Assembly (NCBI RefSeq): GCF_001548095.1
Contig: NZ_AP014815.1
Location: 2,107,656 to 2,171,655 of the forward strand
Direction: 5' to 3'
Length of the DNA: 64,000 nucleotides
DNA from: Geminocystis sp. NIES-3708
GTDB lineage: Bacteria > Cyanobacteriota > Cyanobacteriia > Cyanobacteriales > Cyanobacteriaceae
Positions 51,629 to 62,002 of the stretch are shown in pieces; within the stretch, counting starts at the first letter, position 1, and each line of letters opens with the position of its first letter. The translations under genes were made by a program, and so were the position numbers. The notes beneath the pieces are model-generated. The model saw only the letters and a list, made by a program, of their open reading frames with translations. It was not told where the DNA came from and did not search any database.

Positions 51629-53053
51629 TTATTTTATTCCTAAAGGTAAAAATATAGTTAAAATTTCCCCTTTATGAGGTTTTTGCTTAATAGTTAATTT
51701 ACCACCTAAAGCATGAAAAATATTTTTAGTGACATCATGACTTAAAGATAAACTACCTGTATCAGGTTGAAAAAGTAACAATTTACCTAAACATTTGACA
51801 TGATCATTATTAAAATTTGATTCTGATAAAAACTGTAATTTTAGTTGATTTCCAGCAGGTAAAATTAATACTTCAAAATTACCACCACTAGGTAAATTAC
51901 GAGTAAATTTTTCGATTAAACTACCTAAAATTTGTGTTAAAATTGCCGGGTCACTAACTATTTTTGGCAATTTTTGTGGTATGATTATGTCCAAAATAAT
52001 ATTACGTCTTTGAGCTTGTTTTTTCCAAGAAGGAATGGTACGATTTAAAATTTCTTCTAAGGAAGTTGGAACTAACTTTACTACTTCTTTTTTTGTCGAT
52101 TGTGATTCTAATTCTGCTGCCCTAAAAATTAATTCCATACGGTTAATTTGTTCAGTACATTCTTGTTCAATTAGTTCTAAATGTTTAACTAAATCTGGAG
52201 TTAATTTTGCTCTTTTAATTAATAATTTAGTAATTGTTTGTATTGTTGTTAAAGGAGTTCTAATTTCATGGGTTAATGCTTGTAATAATTCAAACTCAGG
52301 ATAAGGAGGTAAAGGAGTTTTTTTCAAAGAAATACTTTGACTTTGACGAGGAATTTTGTTTATTTCTTGTTCAGTTTTCGATGTATTAAAATGTTCTAAT
52401 TCTTTCAATAAGTAACGAGTAAATTGACTAACTATTTTATAATTAGGAACAATATTAATAAATTTTTTGATTAAATTTTCCAAATATTCAGTTTGATAAT
52501 TTTGACTAAAAATTAATCTAGTCTTTAATAATAACCATGCTTTTTTTATAATTTCTGGAGTAAAAGAAAATTGAAATCTGGATTGATTATTTTTATCAAT
52601 GCTCTTGACAATTAAACAGCAAAATTTTTCCGTTAAAATTAAACAAAATTGTTCCTTAATTAAAAGATCATCAATATCTAATACAACATCAATAAAATGT
52701 AATGGAGATACTGGCTTAAATGTATGATGAAAATCACAAGGCATTAACGCCATTCTCTTATTATTAGAAGTAGAAAAAACTACTGTTTCTAGTCGAGAAA
52801 CTAATTTTATATCTGTAATAAGAGGAGTCGGAGAAGAAAAAACTACTCCTTGTATTAATTCATTATTTTTGTTATCAATCCCAATAGTTAAATTTAATAA
52901 TTTTTCTAAGGAAGCGATCGCTCCATTCCATTCTTGTTGTGCTTTAATTGATATATTCTCACTATTATGGGTAGAATCTTCTAAGTCGTTACCCCAATCA
53001 TCTTCCATTAAAATATCACTTAAATTCATCTCCAAACAATTAGACAAAATCAT
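51629..53053 (-). CDS. Histidine-kinase-like protein with degenerate ATPase domain
   Basis: 474 residues. The N-terminal part (1-250) has no recognised sensor domain and no transmembrane segment. The H box is intact (ALTHEIRTPL, H262). The HATPase half is recognisable (SDPAILTQIL, then ALGGKLTIKQKPHKGEILTIFLPL), but the N-box Asn is replaced by K382 (GSLIEKFTRN). The G boxes read DTGSLSLS instead of GxGLGL. Autophosphorylation may be lost or altered; it may act as a scaffold or phosphotransfer partner (inference). No response regulator is adjacent. Confidence 0.75.
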   Translation of the reverse strand: MILSNCLEMNLSDILMEDDWGNDLEDSTHNSENISIKAQQEWNGAIASLEKLLNLTIGIDNKNNELIQGVVFSSPTPLITDIKLVSRLETVVFSTSNNKRMALMPCDFHHTFKPVSPLHFIDVVLDIDDLLIKEQFCLILTEKFCCLIVKSIDKNNQSRFQFSFTPEIIKKAWLLLKTRLIFSQNYQTEYLENLIKKFINIVPNYKIVSQFTRYLLKELEHFNTSKTEQEINKIPRQSQSISLKKTPLPPYPEFELLQALTHEIRTPLTTIQTITKLLIKRAKLTPDLVKHLELIEQECTEQINRMELIFRAAELESQSTKKEVVKLVPTSLEEILNRTIPSWKKQAQRRNIILDIIIPQKLPKIVSDPAILTQILGSLIEKFTRNLPSGGNFEVLILPAGNQLKLQFLSESNFNNDHVKCLGKLLLFQPDTGSLSLSHDVTKNIFHALGGKLTIKQKPHKGEILTIFLPLGIK

Positions 53054-53439
53054 GGTTTAATCATCAAAAAAATCCTCCAACAGAAATTAATGATAACTTG
53101 TTTAATAGTTTTATTAAAGTGTTATAACCGAACCATTAAGATACTGATTTCCCTTTTAATTTAATAATCCTGAATTTGTGACTAAGTCTTGTCTTTTTAT
53201 TAAAAGTGAATTTTTTACTTGATACGGTAATGTAAAAAACTAATAAACACCGTAGCATAATTTATATTATGTAAACAACACTGATATTAATAATCCCTAA
53301 ATTTAATAAAAATACAATCTTAAAAAATAACTATAAATAAAAAATTAATTGTTCATTGTCCATTGTCTATTGTCCATTGCCATAAATGATATGATTAAAA
53401 ACTAAATAGATATATTAAAGAGATTATAAGAAATTAAAT
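53054..53439. other. Intergenic with heptamer tract upstream of secA
   Basis: 386 bp between divergent genes. A heptamer tract (TTGTCCA/TTGTCTA units) lies at 53344-53381. The rest is AT-rich with no recognised site; it should hold the secA promoter. Confidence 0.55.
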
Positions 53440-56259
53440 ATGTTTAAAAAGCTATTCGGAGATCCTAACGCTCGTAAACTTAAGAAACTACAACCTCTGA
53501 TTACTGAAATTAGCCTCCTAGAAGAAGATTATAAAAAACTTACCGATGAAGAAATGAGGGCGAAAACAGCTTCTTTTAAAGAAATGTTAGCTAAGGCTAA
53601 AAATCGGGAAGAAAGAGATATTCTTTTAGATGAAATATTGGTAGAAGCCTTTGCCCTCGTTAGAGAAGCAGGGGTTAGGGTTTTGGGGATGCGTCACTAT
53701 GATGTTCAAATGTTAGGAGGTGTAGTATTACATACAGGGCAAATTGCTGAGATGAAAACAGGGGAAGGTAAAACCCTTGTAGCAACCCTTCCAGCTTATC
53801 TTAACGGTTTAACAGGAAAAGGTGTTCATGTTGTTACTGTTAATGATTATCTTGCCCGTCGTGATGCAGAATGGATGGGGCAAATTCACCGTTTTTTAGG
53901 CTTAAGTGTTGGTTTAATTCAAAGTGGGATGACATCAGGGGAAAGACAAAAAGCCTATAGTGCCGACATTACCTACGCTACAAATAGTGAGTTAGGTTTT
54001 GACTATCTGCGAGATAACATGGCAACGGATATTGCTGAAGTGGTGCAAAGAGTGCCTAATTATTGCATTATTGATGAAGTCGATTCTATATTAGTGGATG
54101 AAGCTCGTACTCCTTTGATTATATCAGGTCAAGTGGAACGACCGATGGAAAAATATATGGAGGCGGCAAGAATTGCTCAATTATTGAAAAAACAAGAGGA
54201 AGAAGGGGATGGCGGAGATTATGAAGTGGATGAAAAAGCCCGTAATGTACTTTTAACCGATGAAGGTTTCGCAAAAGCCGAAGAATTATTAGGGGTAAAA
54301 GATTTATATGATCAAGAAAATCCTTGGGCTCATTATATATTTAACGCTATCAAAGCTAAAGAATTATTTACTGCTGATGTCAATTATATTGTCCGTAACA
54401 ATGAAGTCGTTATCGTCGATGAATTTACTGGTAGAGTTTTAGCTGGTAGAAGATGGAGTGATGGTTTACATCAGGCTATTGAAGCCAAGGAAGGAGTAGA
54501 AATTCAAAAAGAAACTCAAACTTTAGCTAGTATTACTTATCAAAATTTCTTTTTACTCTATCCTAAATTATCAGGGATGACAGGTACAGCAAAAACTGAA
54601 GAGACGGAATTTGAAAAAGTTTATAAGCTAGAAGTAAGTATTATTCCCACAAATCGCCCTTCTGACAGAGCGGATTTACCCGACGTCGTTTATAAAAATG
54701 AAATGGCAAAATGGAAAGCCGTTGCTGAGGAATGTCAAGAAATGCACGAAACGGGCAGACCTGTATTAATTGGTACTACCAGTGTTGAAAAATCAGAATT
54801 ATTGGCAAGATTATTAGTAGAAAGAGAAATCCCCCATCAAATTCTCAATGCACGCCCAGAAAACGTGGAAAGAGAATCTGAAATTGTCGCTCAGGCAGGA
54901 AGAAAAGGTGCTATTACGATCGCTACAAACATGGCGGGGCGTGGTACAGATATTATTCTTGGTGGTAACTCTGACTATATGGCACGATTGAAAATTCGGG
55001 AATATTTCATGCCTCAAATGGTTACTCCTGAGAATGATCAATTTATGGTAAATGTACCCGGAATTGATATGAATAAACGTCCAAAAGGACAAGGTTTTGG
55101 TGCTAATGGTGACGGTAAAAAAGTCAAAAACTGGAAACCTTCCTCCGATATTTTTCCTTGTCAGTTATCTTCTGAAACCGAAACAAAATTAAAAGAAGCC
55201 GTAAAATTTGCCGTTGAAACCTATGGGCAACAAAGTCTTTCAGAGTTAGATGCTGAAGAAAAAATTGCCATCGCCGCTGAAAAAGCTCCCACCAATGACG
55301 CTGTAATTTTAAAATTAAGAGAGGTTTATCGAGCAATTCGTCAAGATTATGACAGTTTAACTGATAAAGAACATGAATTAGTAGTGGAAAAAGGCGGTTT
55401 ACACGTTATTGGCACAGAAAGACACGAATCAAGACGTATAGACAATCAATTAAGAGGTAGAGCAGGAAGACAAGGAGATCCGGGTTCAACACGTTTCTTT
55501 TTAAGCCTAGAAGACAATTTATTGCGGATTTTCGGCGGTGATAGAGTCGCTGGTTTAATGAATGCCTTTCGAGTTGAAGAAGATATGCCCATCGAATCAG
55601 GGATGTTAACTCGCTCACTAGAAGGGGCACAGAAAAAAGTCGAAACTTTCTATTACGATGCCCGTAAGAGCGTTTTTGAGTATGATGAAGTTATGAATAA
55701 CCAACGTCGTGCTATATATGCTGAGCGTCGTCGGGTGTTAGAAGGAAGAGAATTAAAAGAGCAAGTATTGCAATATGCTACTCAGACAATGGATGAAATT
55801 GTGGATGCTTACGTTAACCCTGAATTACCCCCTGATGAGTGGAATTTAGAAGGTTTAGTTAATAAGGCTAAAGAATTTATTTACTTATTAGAAGATGTCA
55901 CTGTTAAAGACTTGGAAGACATGACGGTAACAGAAATGAAAACTTTTCTTCATGAAGAGGTGCATAAAGCTTATGATTTAAAAGAAAATCAAGTGGAACA
56001 ATTACAATCTGGTTTAATGCGACAAGCGGAAAGATTCTTTATTCTTCAACAAATTGACACTTTGTGGCGTGAACACTTACAAGCTATGGACGGTTTACGA
56101 GAATCTGTCGGTTTGAGAGGTTACGGACAAAAAGATCCGTTAATCGAATATAAACAAGAAGGCTACGAAATGTTTTTAGAGATGATGATTGACATTCGCC
56201 GAAATGTGGTTTATTCTCTATTTCAGTTTCAACCTCAAGCACAACCCCAATCGGTTTAA
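53440..56259 (+). CDS. secA: Preprotein translocase ATPase SecA
   Basis: 939 residues. It drives export through SecYEG at plasma and thylakoid membranes. It has Walker [13 protein letters not shown] (about 104-115), the [25 protein letters not shown] region, [10 protein letters not shown] motif VI, and the C-terminal helical wing. The zinc-binding CxCxSG tail of proteobacterial SecA is absent; it ends [10 protein letters not shown] as in other cyanobacteria. A GAAACCCA/TGGGTTTC stem (56310-56343) follows. Confidence 0.97.
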   Translation: MFKKLFGDPNARKLKKLQPLITEISLLEEDYKKLTDEEMRAKTASFKEMLAKAKNREERDILLDEILVEAFALVREAGVRVLGMRHYDVQMLGGVVLHTGQIAEMKTGEGKTLVATLPAYLNGLTGKGVHVVTVNDYLARRDAEWMGQIHRFLGLSVGLIQSGMTSGERQKAYSADITYATNSELGFDYLRDNMATDIAEVVQRVPNYCIIDEVDSILVDEARTPLIISGQVERPMEKYMEAARIAQLLKKQEEEGDGGDYEVDEKARNVLLTDEGFAKAEELLGVKDLYDQENPWAHYIFNAIKAKELFTADVNYIVRNNEVVIVDEFTGRVLAGRRWSDGLHQAIEAKEGVEIQKETQTLASITYQNFFLLYPKLSGMTGTAKTEETEFEKVYKLEVSIIPTNRPSDRADLPDVVYKNEMAKWKAVAEECQEMHETGRPVLIGTTSVEKSELLARLLVEREIPHQILNARPENVERESEIVAQAGRKGAITIATNMAGRGTDIILGGNSDYMARLKIREYFMPQMVTPENDQFMVNVPGIDMNKRPKGQGFGANGDGKKVKNWKPSSDIFPCQLSSETETKLKEAVKFAVETYGQQSLSELDAEEKIAIAAEKAPTNDAVILKLREVYRAIRQDYDSLTDKEHELVVEKGGLHVIGTERHESRRIDNQLRGRAGRQGDPGSTRFFLSLEDNLLRIFGGDRVAGLMNAFRVEEDMPIESGMLTRSLEGAQKKVETFYYDARKSVFEYDEVMNNQRRAIYAERRRVLEGRELKEQVLQYATQTMDEIVDAYVNPELPPDEWNLEGLVNKAKEFIYLLEDVTVKDLEDMTVTEMKTFLHEEVHKAYDLKENQVEQLQSGLMRQAERFFILQQIDTLWREHLQAMDGLRESVGLRGYGQKDPLIEYKQEGYEMFLEMMIDIRRNVVYSLFQFQPQAQPQSV

Positions 56260-56309
56260 TAAATCATAGGTAATAGGTATCTTGTATGTAATTAGTAAAT
56301 TTTAATGGC

Positions 56310-56343
56310 GAAACCCAATTTTAGTATGCTTTTTTTGGGTTTC
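56310..56343 (+). terminator. Possible secA terminator hairpin
   Basis: GAAACCCA (56310-56317) pairs with TGGGTTTC (56336-56343). The T-run lies in the loop rather than after the stem, so confidence is low. Confidence 0.35.
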
Positions 56344-56384
56344 CTATCCTCAACTTCCCCGATAATAATTGAATCGTTTAAAGT

Positions 56385-56438
56385 ATTCATTATTAATTAT
56401 TCATTGTTCATTAATTAATTATTCATTATTCATTATTT
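56385..56438. repeat. Heptamer repeat tract (ATTATTC/ATTGTTC units)
   Basis: ATTCATT/ATTAATT units in tandem directly before the 114-residue gene, of the same kind as at 11298-11340 and 53344-53381. Confidence 0.65.
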
Positions 56439-56441
56439 CTG

Positions 56442-56786
56442 ATGCTAAGTCGTCAAAAAGAAACTGTTGAAATAGTAGCCTTAACAAAATTAACTCCAGA
56501 AGAAAAGCGTTTTCAAGAAGAAAAATTAAGAGATATTTACTTACTTTTAGAAAACTTAGCACTCAATGAAGAAATGACAATTAAACTTATAATTGATTGT
56601 CTTTATGATATTGGAATTATAAACTTAATTAATAAAAAAATTTCTAATCGTTCAATGAATAAACTAGCTAAATTTTTATCGGGTACTCCTAAGCCTTTAG
56701 TAAAAATTATTGCATGGCAATGGGTGAAAAAAAATCTGCCCAGTAAAGTTTCTAATTGGCTTTATAATAAAGTTAAATTTAAGTAA
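56442..56786 (+). CDS. Hypothetical protein, mainly helical
   Basis: 114 residues, Lys/Leu rich. The N-terminal amphipathic part (about 10-60) is followed by LAKFLSGTPKPLVKIIAWQWVKKNLPS (about 75-101) and a basic C terminus. No transmembrane segment is certain and no domain was recognised. It starts 4 bp after a heptamer tract and ends 52 bp before the 610-residue repeat protein; co-transcription is likely. Confidence 0.55.
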   Translation: MLSRQKETVEIVALTKLTPEEKRFQEEKLRDIYLLLENLALNEEMTIKLIIDCLYDIGIINLINKKISNRSMNKLAKFLSGTPKPLVKIIAWQWVKKNLPSKVSNWLYNKVKFK

Positions 56787-56838
56787 TTCTCTTTCTCAAT
56801 CAATAGGAAAAATAATATTAAATTGTTAAGATACAATA

Positions 56839-58671
56839 ATGTTAGACACTAAAATTATACATAAATATAAAATTGCTGAAAATAATAATAATACTTATTT
56901 ACTTTTCATATTAAATAAAGCTGATTTAGATATAAATTTTTTGAATAAAGTTGACTGGAATTGGTTGGAAAATAAATATCCTGAAGTTTATAATTTTTTG
57001 TACAAAAATAAAGAGAAGAGAAATAGTAAGATAATCTCTTTAGCTAAAGATTTTTTTACTCCCATTTATAATAAATATAGTTTCTTATTTATCTCTACTC
57101 CCAGTGATATTTTAGGATATAAGCATAATTTTAGTACTGAATATTGTATCAAAATATTTCAACAATCAATATCGTCTATATTAATCAAACTTGACTCAGG
57201 AAATTTATTAAGTTATGATGAAATTAATTATCTCAAAGCAAATAGATTAGATGAAGTAAAATTCAACAAAGTATTAGATTTTCTCAACCTTAAAAAAAAA
57301 TATAATGCTATTGAATATTCTAATATCTCTCCTGATGATCGTTTATATACTATTTTAAAAAAATTAGAAAATCAAATACAGTTAACGGATAAAGATTTAA
57401 GATTTATTCAAAAAAATCATCTAACTTTCATTCTCAAAGAGTATGAATTACAAGAAAAAAAAAGAGAAAAACATTTTTTAGAACTCAAACAAAAATATCA
57501 CGCTGTTTCTTGTGTAGAAACATCTCCTAATAGTATTTTATACCAAATTTTAAAAAATATTGAGGGTTGTCAATTCTTAAAAACTCATGAAATTAATTGG
57601 CTAACATCCAACAATCTTAATGATACCTTAAATATCGCTAATTTTATCGCTTTAAAATCTAAGTATGAAGCAACAGAAAATCAAGATTTATCTTTGACAA
57701 GTCATTTATATAAAGTGCTTCAAAAAATTAATTCGGATACTCCTTTACCTGAAACAGATATTAACTTTTTGAATAAGAGAAAATTAACAAAAACAATTAA
57801 TATTGCTGTTGAAAAATATGCTAGTTTTCTGGTTAATAAAATATCTTTAGGAGAAGAATTAAATAAACAAGAATTAGATTGGATTGAGAAAAATAAGAAA
57901 AAAGATGTTATTAAATTAGGTAAAACTAAGCATTTTAATCAGTTAAAAGAGAAATATGAGGTAGAAGCTTTTTCTGATGATTTTCCAGAAAGTAAATTAT
58001 ATTTAATTTTACAAAAATTGGACAATAATAAAAGGTTAGATACGACAGAAATAGTCTATTTACAAGAGAATAAATTACCGACAAATCAAAGATTATATAA
58101 TTTTGAATATAAAGAAAAAACTTTATTTAGTGGCAAGATATATATTTGTTATCACACTATAGAAGCTCAATTTTATGAAGATGATTATAAAAAAACTGGA
58201 AATAGGTGGAATCTTCCCAATATTAGCAGTCATTGGCGTAAAGCACAGCAACCAAAAAAAGCTTTGCAATCAACAGAAAATATAAACTTTGATCAGCTCA
58301 AAGAAGATAAATTAAAATCCGCTATTTTAACGACTAGAGGAGGAAGTTTTCGAGATATTGATAACTTAAATGAAGCAGAAAAATGTGCTAGACAAGCAAT
58401 AAAATTTCAGCCGTCAAGTCATCATCCTTACACTTTAATGGGTGCAATTTGTTTTGATCGTTACCAATATAATGAAGGAGAAAAATGGTTTGCGGAAGCA
58501 ATAAAAAGAGGAGCTTCTCCTAATTCTATTGACTCAGAAATCAAGAAATCAATTGAAAGAATGAAAGATAAGCAAAAAAGAGATAAAATAATTAAGGATT
58601 TACTAAAAAAAGATCCACAACGTTATAATTGGGCTAGGAAATATTTAAACAAAAAAAGTAACTTAAAATGA
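56839..58671 (+). CDS. Large protein with internal repeats and C-terminal TPR-like region
   Basis: 610 residues. At least four copies of an internal unit of about 50-60 residues occur near 150-200, 215-265, 268-320 and 370-420. Each reads LKxKYxA, then a polar stretch, LYxILxKL, then a helix with a conserved E/D-I-x-(W/F)L followed by N-x-L. A more divergent copy is near 110-140 (NYLKANRLDEV). The C terminus (about 495-560) looks like TPR helices: GGSFRDIDNLNEAEKCARQA, YTLMGAICFDRYQYNEGEKW. Cytosolic; probably a protein-interaction scaffold (inference). No named family was recognised. Confidence 0.7.
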   Translation: MLDTKIIHKYKIAENNNNTYLLFILNKADLDINFLNKVDWNWLENKYPEVYNFLYKNKEKRNSKIISLAKDFFTPIYNKYSFLFISTPSDILGYKHNFSTEYCIKIFQQSISSILIKLDSGNLLSYDEINYLKANRLDEVKFNKVLDFLNLKKKYNAIEYSNISPDDRLYTILKKLENQIQLTDKDLRFIQKNHLTFILKEYELQEKKREKHFLELKQKYHAVSCVETSPNSILYQILKNIEGCQFLKTHEINWLTSNNLNDTLNIANFIALKSKYEATENQDLSLTSHLYKVLQKINSDTPLPETDINFLNKRKLTKTINIAVEKYASFLVNKISLGEELNKQELDWIEKNKKKDVIKLGKTKHFNQLKEKYEVEAFSDDFPESKLYLILQKLDNNKRLDTTEIVYLQENKLPTNQRLYNFEYKEKTLFSGKIYICYHTIEAQFYEDDYKKTGNRWNLPNISSHWRKAQQPKKALQSTENINFDQLKEDKLKSAILTTRGGSFRDIDNLNEAEKCARQAIKFQPSSHHPYTLMGAICFDRYQYNEGEKWFAEAIKRGASPNSIDSEIKKSIERMKDKQKRDKIIKDLLKKDPQRYNWARKYLNKKSNLK

Positions 58672-58733
58672 TTTGATTAATTTCAAACTATGCACTTATA
58701 CTATAAGATTTGTTAAGTTTAAATAACATTTTC

Positions 58734-59273
58734 TTATTTCTCATGAGGTAAGGGACTTAAAATATAATCAAGAGGATAATATATTAAAGGAGTCCATAAA
58801 CTGCTAATAATGGCAGAAGTTAAAGAATTTTTTTGATAATTTAACCATATATCGATTAAAGGTATTTCAGTTTGAAGACTGTATTGTAAGGCTATAATTG
58901 TCTCATTAATAATTGCCATTCCAAAAACTATTAAAGTTAGGGAAATAACATCTTCTTTAACATACTTATCTTTATAAACATTGCTAGTAAATAAACTCAC
59001 TATCACTAAACCTAAAATATGAGAAGGGAAAAAACCTGTTAAACTATCCCATATCAATCCTAAACAAATAGCCGCTACGATACTTTGCCATAAATTGCGC
59101 TTAACACTCCAAATTACTAACCAAATTAATAACCAATTCGGAGTTATCCCAATTAATTCTAATCCTGAAATTCTTACTAATAATAATAAACAACAAATAA
59201 TTAACGAAAAAATAATTAAAAATATTCGTAACCAATAATTATTTTTCCAACTTATATCTAGTATTTTTAACAT
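58734..59273 (-). CDS. mreD: Rod shape-determining protein MreD
   Basis: 179 residues with five or six hydrophobic segments. It has the MreD pattern of a short N terminus, GITPNWLLIWLVIWSVKR and SIVAAICLGLIWDSLTGFFPSHILGL. It is part of the MreBCD elongation complex for peptidoglycan synthesis. mreB and mreC are not next to it; the upstream gene is on the other strand, so it may have been separated from the operon or its promoter is local. Confidence 0.8.
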   Translation of the reverse strand: MLKILDISWKNNYWLRIFLIIFSLIICCLLLLVRISGLELIGITPNWLLIWLVIWSVKRNLWQSIVAAICLGLIWDSLTGFFPSHILGLVIVSLFTSNVYKDKYVKEDVISLTLIVFGMAIINETIIALQYSLQTEIPLIDIWLNYQKNSLTSAIISSLWTPLIYYPLDYILSPLPHEK

Positions 59274-59622
59274 TAATATATTAATAATTAGGGTTTGCTC
59301 ATGGGAGTCAGAAAACTATAAAAATTAGGTATCAAGAAATACTAATACTAAATTAACAAAAAAGTACGACATTTTGGTTATTTTTATTCAATAACTCAAT
59401 ATTTCTGTATTTAGTCTTAATACTAAAATAGACATCTTTATTTATAAGTATTTCTCTTATGTGCTATTTGGTATCTTCATCACTCATACTTAAAAATTTA
59501 AGTTTTTGGGCTTTTATTAATACTTTGCAATTATTTACGATCAGCTAAAATAAATTTTGTCATAATAAAGATAGACTAAATAATTTTTATAAGTAGTTCA
59601 ATCTTAAATCAAGGAGGATAAA
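59274..59622. other. Intergenic between mreD and a small secreted protein
   Basis: 349 bp AT-rich, divergent starts. Nothing recognised apart from the strong AAGGAGG ribosome-binding site at the right end. Confidence 0.45.
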
Positions 59623-59964
59623 ATGAACACTGTTAATAAAATTTTATCAATCACTGGTATTGGGGTTATTTCAATATTAGGAATTAATCCCGGTGGGAAT
59701 GTTGTTGTAGCACAAATTAGAGGACAAGATTCTCAACAATTTTTTGATCGTGGGAATCAAATTATGGAGCAACAAATTCAACAAATTGAACAAGAAAATC
59801 GACAACAAATTCAAGTCAATAAAACTGAAAAAGAGAATGAATTAGAGACAGAATTAGAAATAAAATCTCCCGATAATGTAGAAGTAAAAGAAGTACCTGA
59901 TTCGTCAGTACAATTAGAAGATAATGTACCAGAATCTCCTAACGAAGAAATTAAAATCAACTAG
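59623..59964 (+). CDS. Small secreted Gln/Glu-rich hypothetical protein
   Basis: 113 residues preceded by AAGGAGGATAAA, an unusually full Shine-Dalgarno for this genome. Residues 1-31 form a signal peptide ending VVVAQ. The mature part is acidic and rich in Gln and Glu (QQIQQIEQENRQQIQ), a short coiled coil followed by an acidic tail. No family was recognised; probably periplasmic. Confidence 0.6.
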   Translation: MNTVNKILSITGIGVISILGINPGGNVVVAQIRGQDSQQFFDRGNQIMEQQIQQIEQENRQQIQVNKTEKENELETELEIKSPDNVEVKEVPDSSVQLEDNVPESPNEEIKIN

Positions 59965-59995
59965 GTTTTTTTCTCAAATTATAAATATTAATAAT

Positions 59996-60817
59996 TTACT
60001 TACTTTTTTTTGGTAGATTCTGCCAATCTTCTAAGTCTAAATTGAATAGTTTTATATCATCTTTACCCATCATTAAAGGTAAATTTCCATTCCATTGATT
60101 AATTGCTTGTCTTTTTAAAATTTCTGGGGTTAGAGATTCTTGCAAAATACGGTGGGCTTCTGCTTCTCCTTTCGCTAAACTGATATTAACCTCTGCATCT
60201 TTTTGAGCTTTTAGGACTTTAAAACCTGCTTTTTTTGCCTCTTGTTCTGCAATTTGTTTGGCTTCTACGGCTTCAATAAAGTGATCAGAAAAGTCAATAT
60301 GAACTAAAGATATATCATCAACTTCTACGAAATATTTATTTAATCTGCGGGTTAATAATAAATCAATTTCTCTTTTTAACTCTTCTCTTTTAAGGATGAT
60401 TTCTTCGGCAGTGTATTTAGCTAAAACAGCTTTAACGATTTCTTGAATTGCTGGATTAATGATACTTTGAATCATATCATTTTCTGTACCAATTTGCTGA
60501 AAAATTAAATTAACCTTATGGGGATTTAAGTGCCAATTTAAAGCAATTTCATTAAATACTTCCTGTAAATCTTTTGTGGATGCTTCTGTCCTAATTTCTT
60601 CTTTTTGAATCCTAACTGTTATTTTTTGTACAGTATTAACTAAAGGAAGAATAAAATGTATTCCTTCTTCTAAAATATCTTTTTGCACTTCCCCGAAACG
60701 CATTAAAATACCCCTTTCACCTGCATTAACAATGGCAAAAGGGTTGAGTACAATTATAAGAATTAAAGATAAAAAAAGTAAGTTAATGGGTTTAGATAAA
60801 AATTTATTTTTGCCCAT
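59996..60817 (-). CDS. Prohibitin/SPFH-domain membrane protein
   Basis: 273 residues. One N-terminal transmembrane anchor (about 11-30), then the SPFH/band 7 domain (VNAGERGILMRFGEVQKDILEEGIHFILP, about 30-58) and a C-terminal Ala/Glu-rich helix (AEQEAKKAGFKVLKAQKDAE). These proteins form ring assemblies that scaffold membranes and modulate proteases such as FtsH. It lies 5 bp after the PAP2 gene, so probably in one operon. Confidence 0.92.
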   Translation of the reverse strand: MGKNKFLSKPINLLFLSLILIIVLNPFAIVNAGERGILMRFGEVQKDILEEGIHFILPLVNTVQKITVRIQKEEIRTEASTKDLQEVFNEIALNWHLNPHKVNLIFQQIGTENDMIQSIINPAIQEIVKAVLAKYTAEEIILKREELKREIDLLLTRRLNKYFVEVDDISLVHIDFSDHFIEAVEAKQIAEQEAKKAGFKVLKAQKDAEVNISLAKGEAEAHRILQESLTPEILKRQAINQWNGNLPLMMGKDDIKLFNLDLEDWQNLPKKSK

Positions 60818-60822
60818 AAATT

Positions 60823-61506
60823 TTAGTTAGTATTTTTGTTGTTTTCAGGGAAATTAAATAAAAATGTTACTAGGGTTGTCCATGCTATAGCTAATAACCA
60901 TCCTCCTAGTATATCACTAGGGAAATGAACTCCTAAATATAAACGAGTCCAAGCGATGGAAATTACATAAATTCCAGCTAAAATCAAGATCAATGGGTTT
61001 TTAAAACTATCCCAAAAAATGACTAAAATAGTTAAAGCGAGAGTCATACTAGCCATAGCGTGACCACTTGGAAAAGAAAAGTCTGAAGGAAAAGGATAAC
61101 CAGATTCCCATAAATGGGGACGAGGACGATGGAATATTATTTTGATGATAAAATTAACTATTGCACTGCTAAAAATGCTGATAGTTAAATAAGTTAATGA
61201 ACCTTTTTTTCTTAAAAATAAAAGTAATAAAATAATCGGAGTTATTAATAGCAAAATTAATCTAAATCCACCAAAATTAGTTAAAACGGAGGCAAAATTA
61301 TCTAAAAAAGGTTGAGAGCTTTTATGAATATGAGATAAAATCAAAATATCCCATGAAAAATTACTATCTTTTAAAGAAATAATATTTAAGGCTAAAATTA
61401 AAAAAGTAACTAAAGGCAGTACCAACCCCCAAATAATTATTTTATGATTATGCTGAAATCTTTTATAAGTAGTTTTAATATATTTGTTGAAAGTTATATT
61501 TTGCAT
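60823..61506 (-). CDS. PAP2-family membrane phosphatase
   Basis: 227 residues with about six transmembrane segments. The three phosphatase motifs are complete: KIIFHRPRP (about 126-134), PSGHAMAS (about 148-155) and the C-terminal RLYLGVHFPSDILGG (about 190-204). It hydrolyses lipid phosphates or undecaprenyl pyrophosphate. It lies between a small membrane protein gene and the SPFH gene, transcribed together. Confidence 0.92.
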   Translation of the reverse strand: MQNITFNKYIKTTYKRFQHNHKIIIWGLVLPLVTFLILALNIISLKDSNFSWDILILSHIHKSSQPFLDNFASVLTNFGGFRLILLLITPIILLLLFLRKKGSLTYLTISIFSSAIVNFIIKIIFHRPRPHLWESGYPFPSDFSFPSGHAMASMTLALTILVIFWDSFKNPLILILAGIYVISIAWTRLYLGVHFPSDILGGWLLAIAWTTLVTFLFNFPENNKNTN

Positions 61507-61536
61507 TTTTATAGATAATTTTAGTCGGAAACATGA

Positions 61537-61935
61537 TTAAAAAACATTTGTGCTAGTTAAAAAAGAGGGTAATGAAAAATCTAATAAATTATTTTGCCAT
61601 AAAATTACCATTAAAAAAGTAAAGGCAGTAGAAGTTCCTACACCCATCCAAATATTTTTAGCTAAATTTTGTTTTTCATCCGATTTATTAATCAAGTTTA
61701 CTGTACCTAATTGCATCAGAATAATACCAATAATATTTGATAACCAATAACCAATAATAGATGCAGGAATCAATAATTCAGAGGAAAAAATACTGATAAA
61801 TTTGCCAAACCCATAGGCAATAGGTAAATTAAAAATTAAGTCATTCCACCAACATAAAGGAGATAATAAAAAACCGATTATAAAGATAAGGCTATTTTTT
61901 AATTTTTCCAATGTAATAAAATTAGTAAAATTCAT
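61537..61935 (-). CDS. Small multi-span membrane protein, unknown function
   Basis: 132 residues with four hydrophobic segments (about 14-34, 39-57, 58-80 and 100-118). No family was recognised. It is the first gene of the apparent three-gene unit with PAP2 and SPFH, starting 31 bp before PAP2, so it may have a related envelope role (inference). Confidence 0.6.
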   Translation of the reverse strand: MNFTNFITLEKLKNSLIFIIGFLLSPLCWWNDLIFNLPIAYGFGKFISIFSSELLIPASIIGYWLSNIIGIILMQLGTVNLINKSDEKQNLAKNIWMGVGTSTAFTFLMVILWQNNLLDFSLPSFLTSTNVF

Positions 61936-62002
61936 ATTAATTAAAATTATATTAATTAAAATTTGTTATATTATTTATTAGCTGTTAATTATTAATTGTT
62001 TA

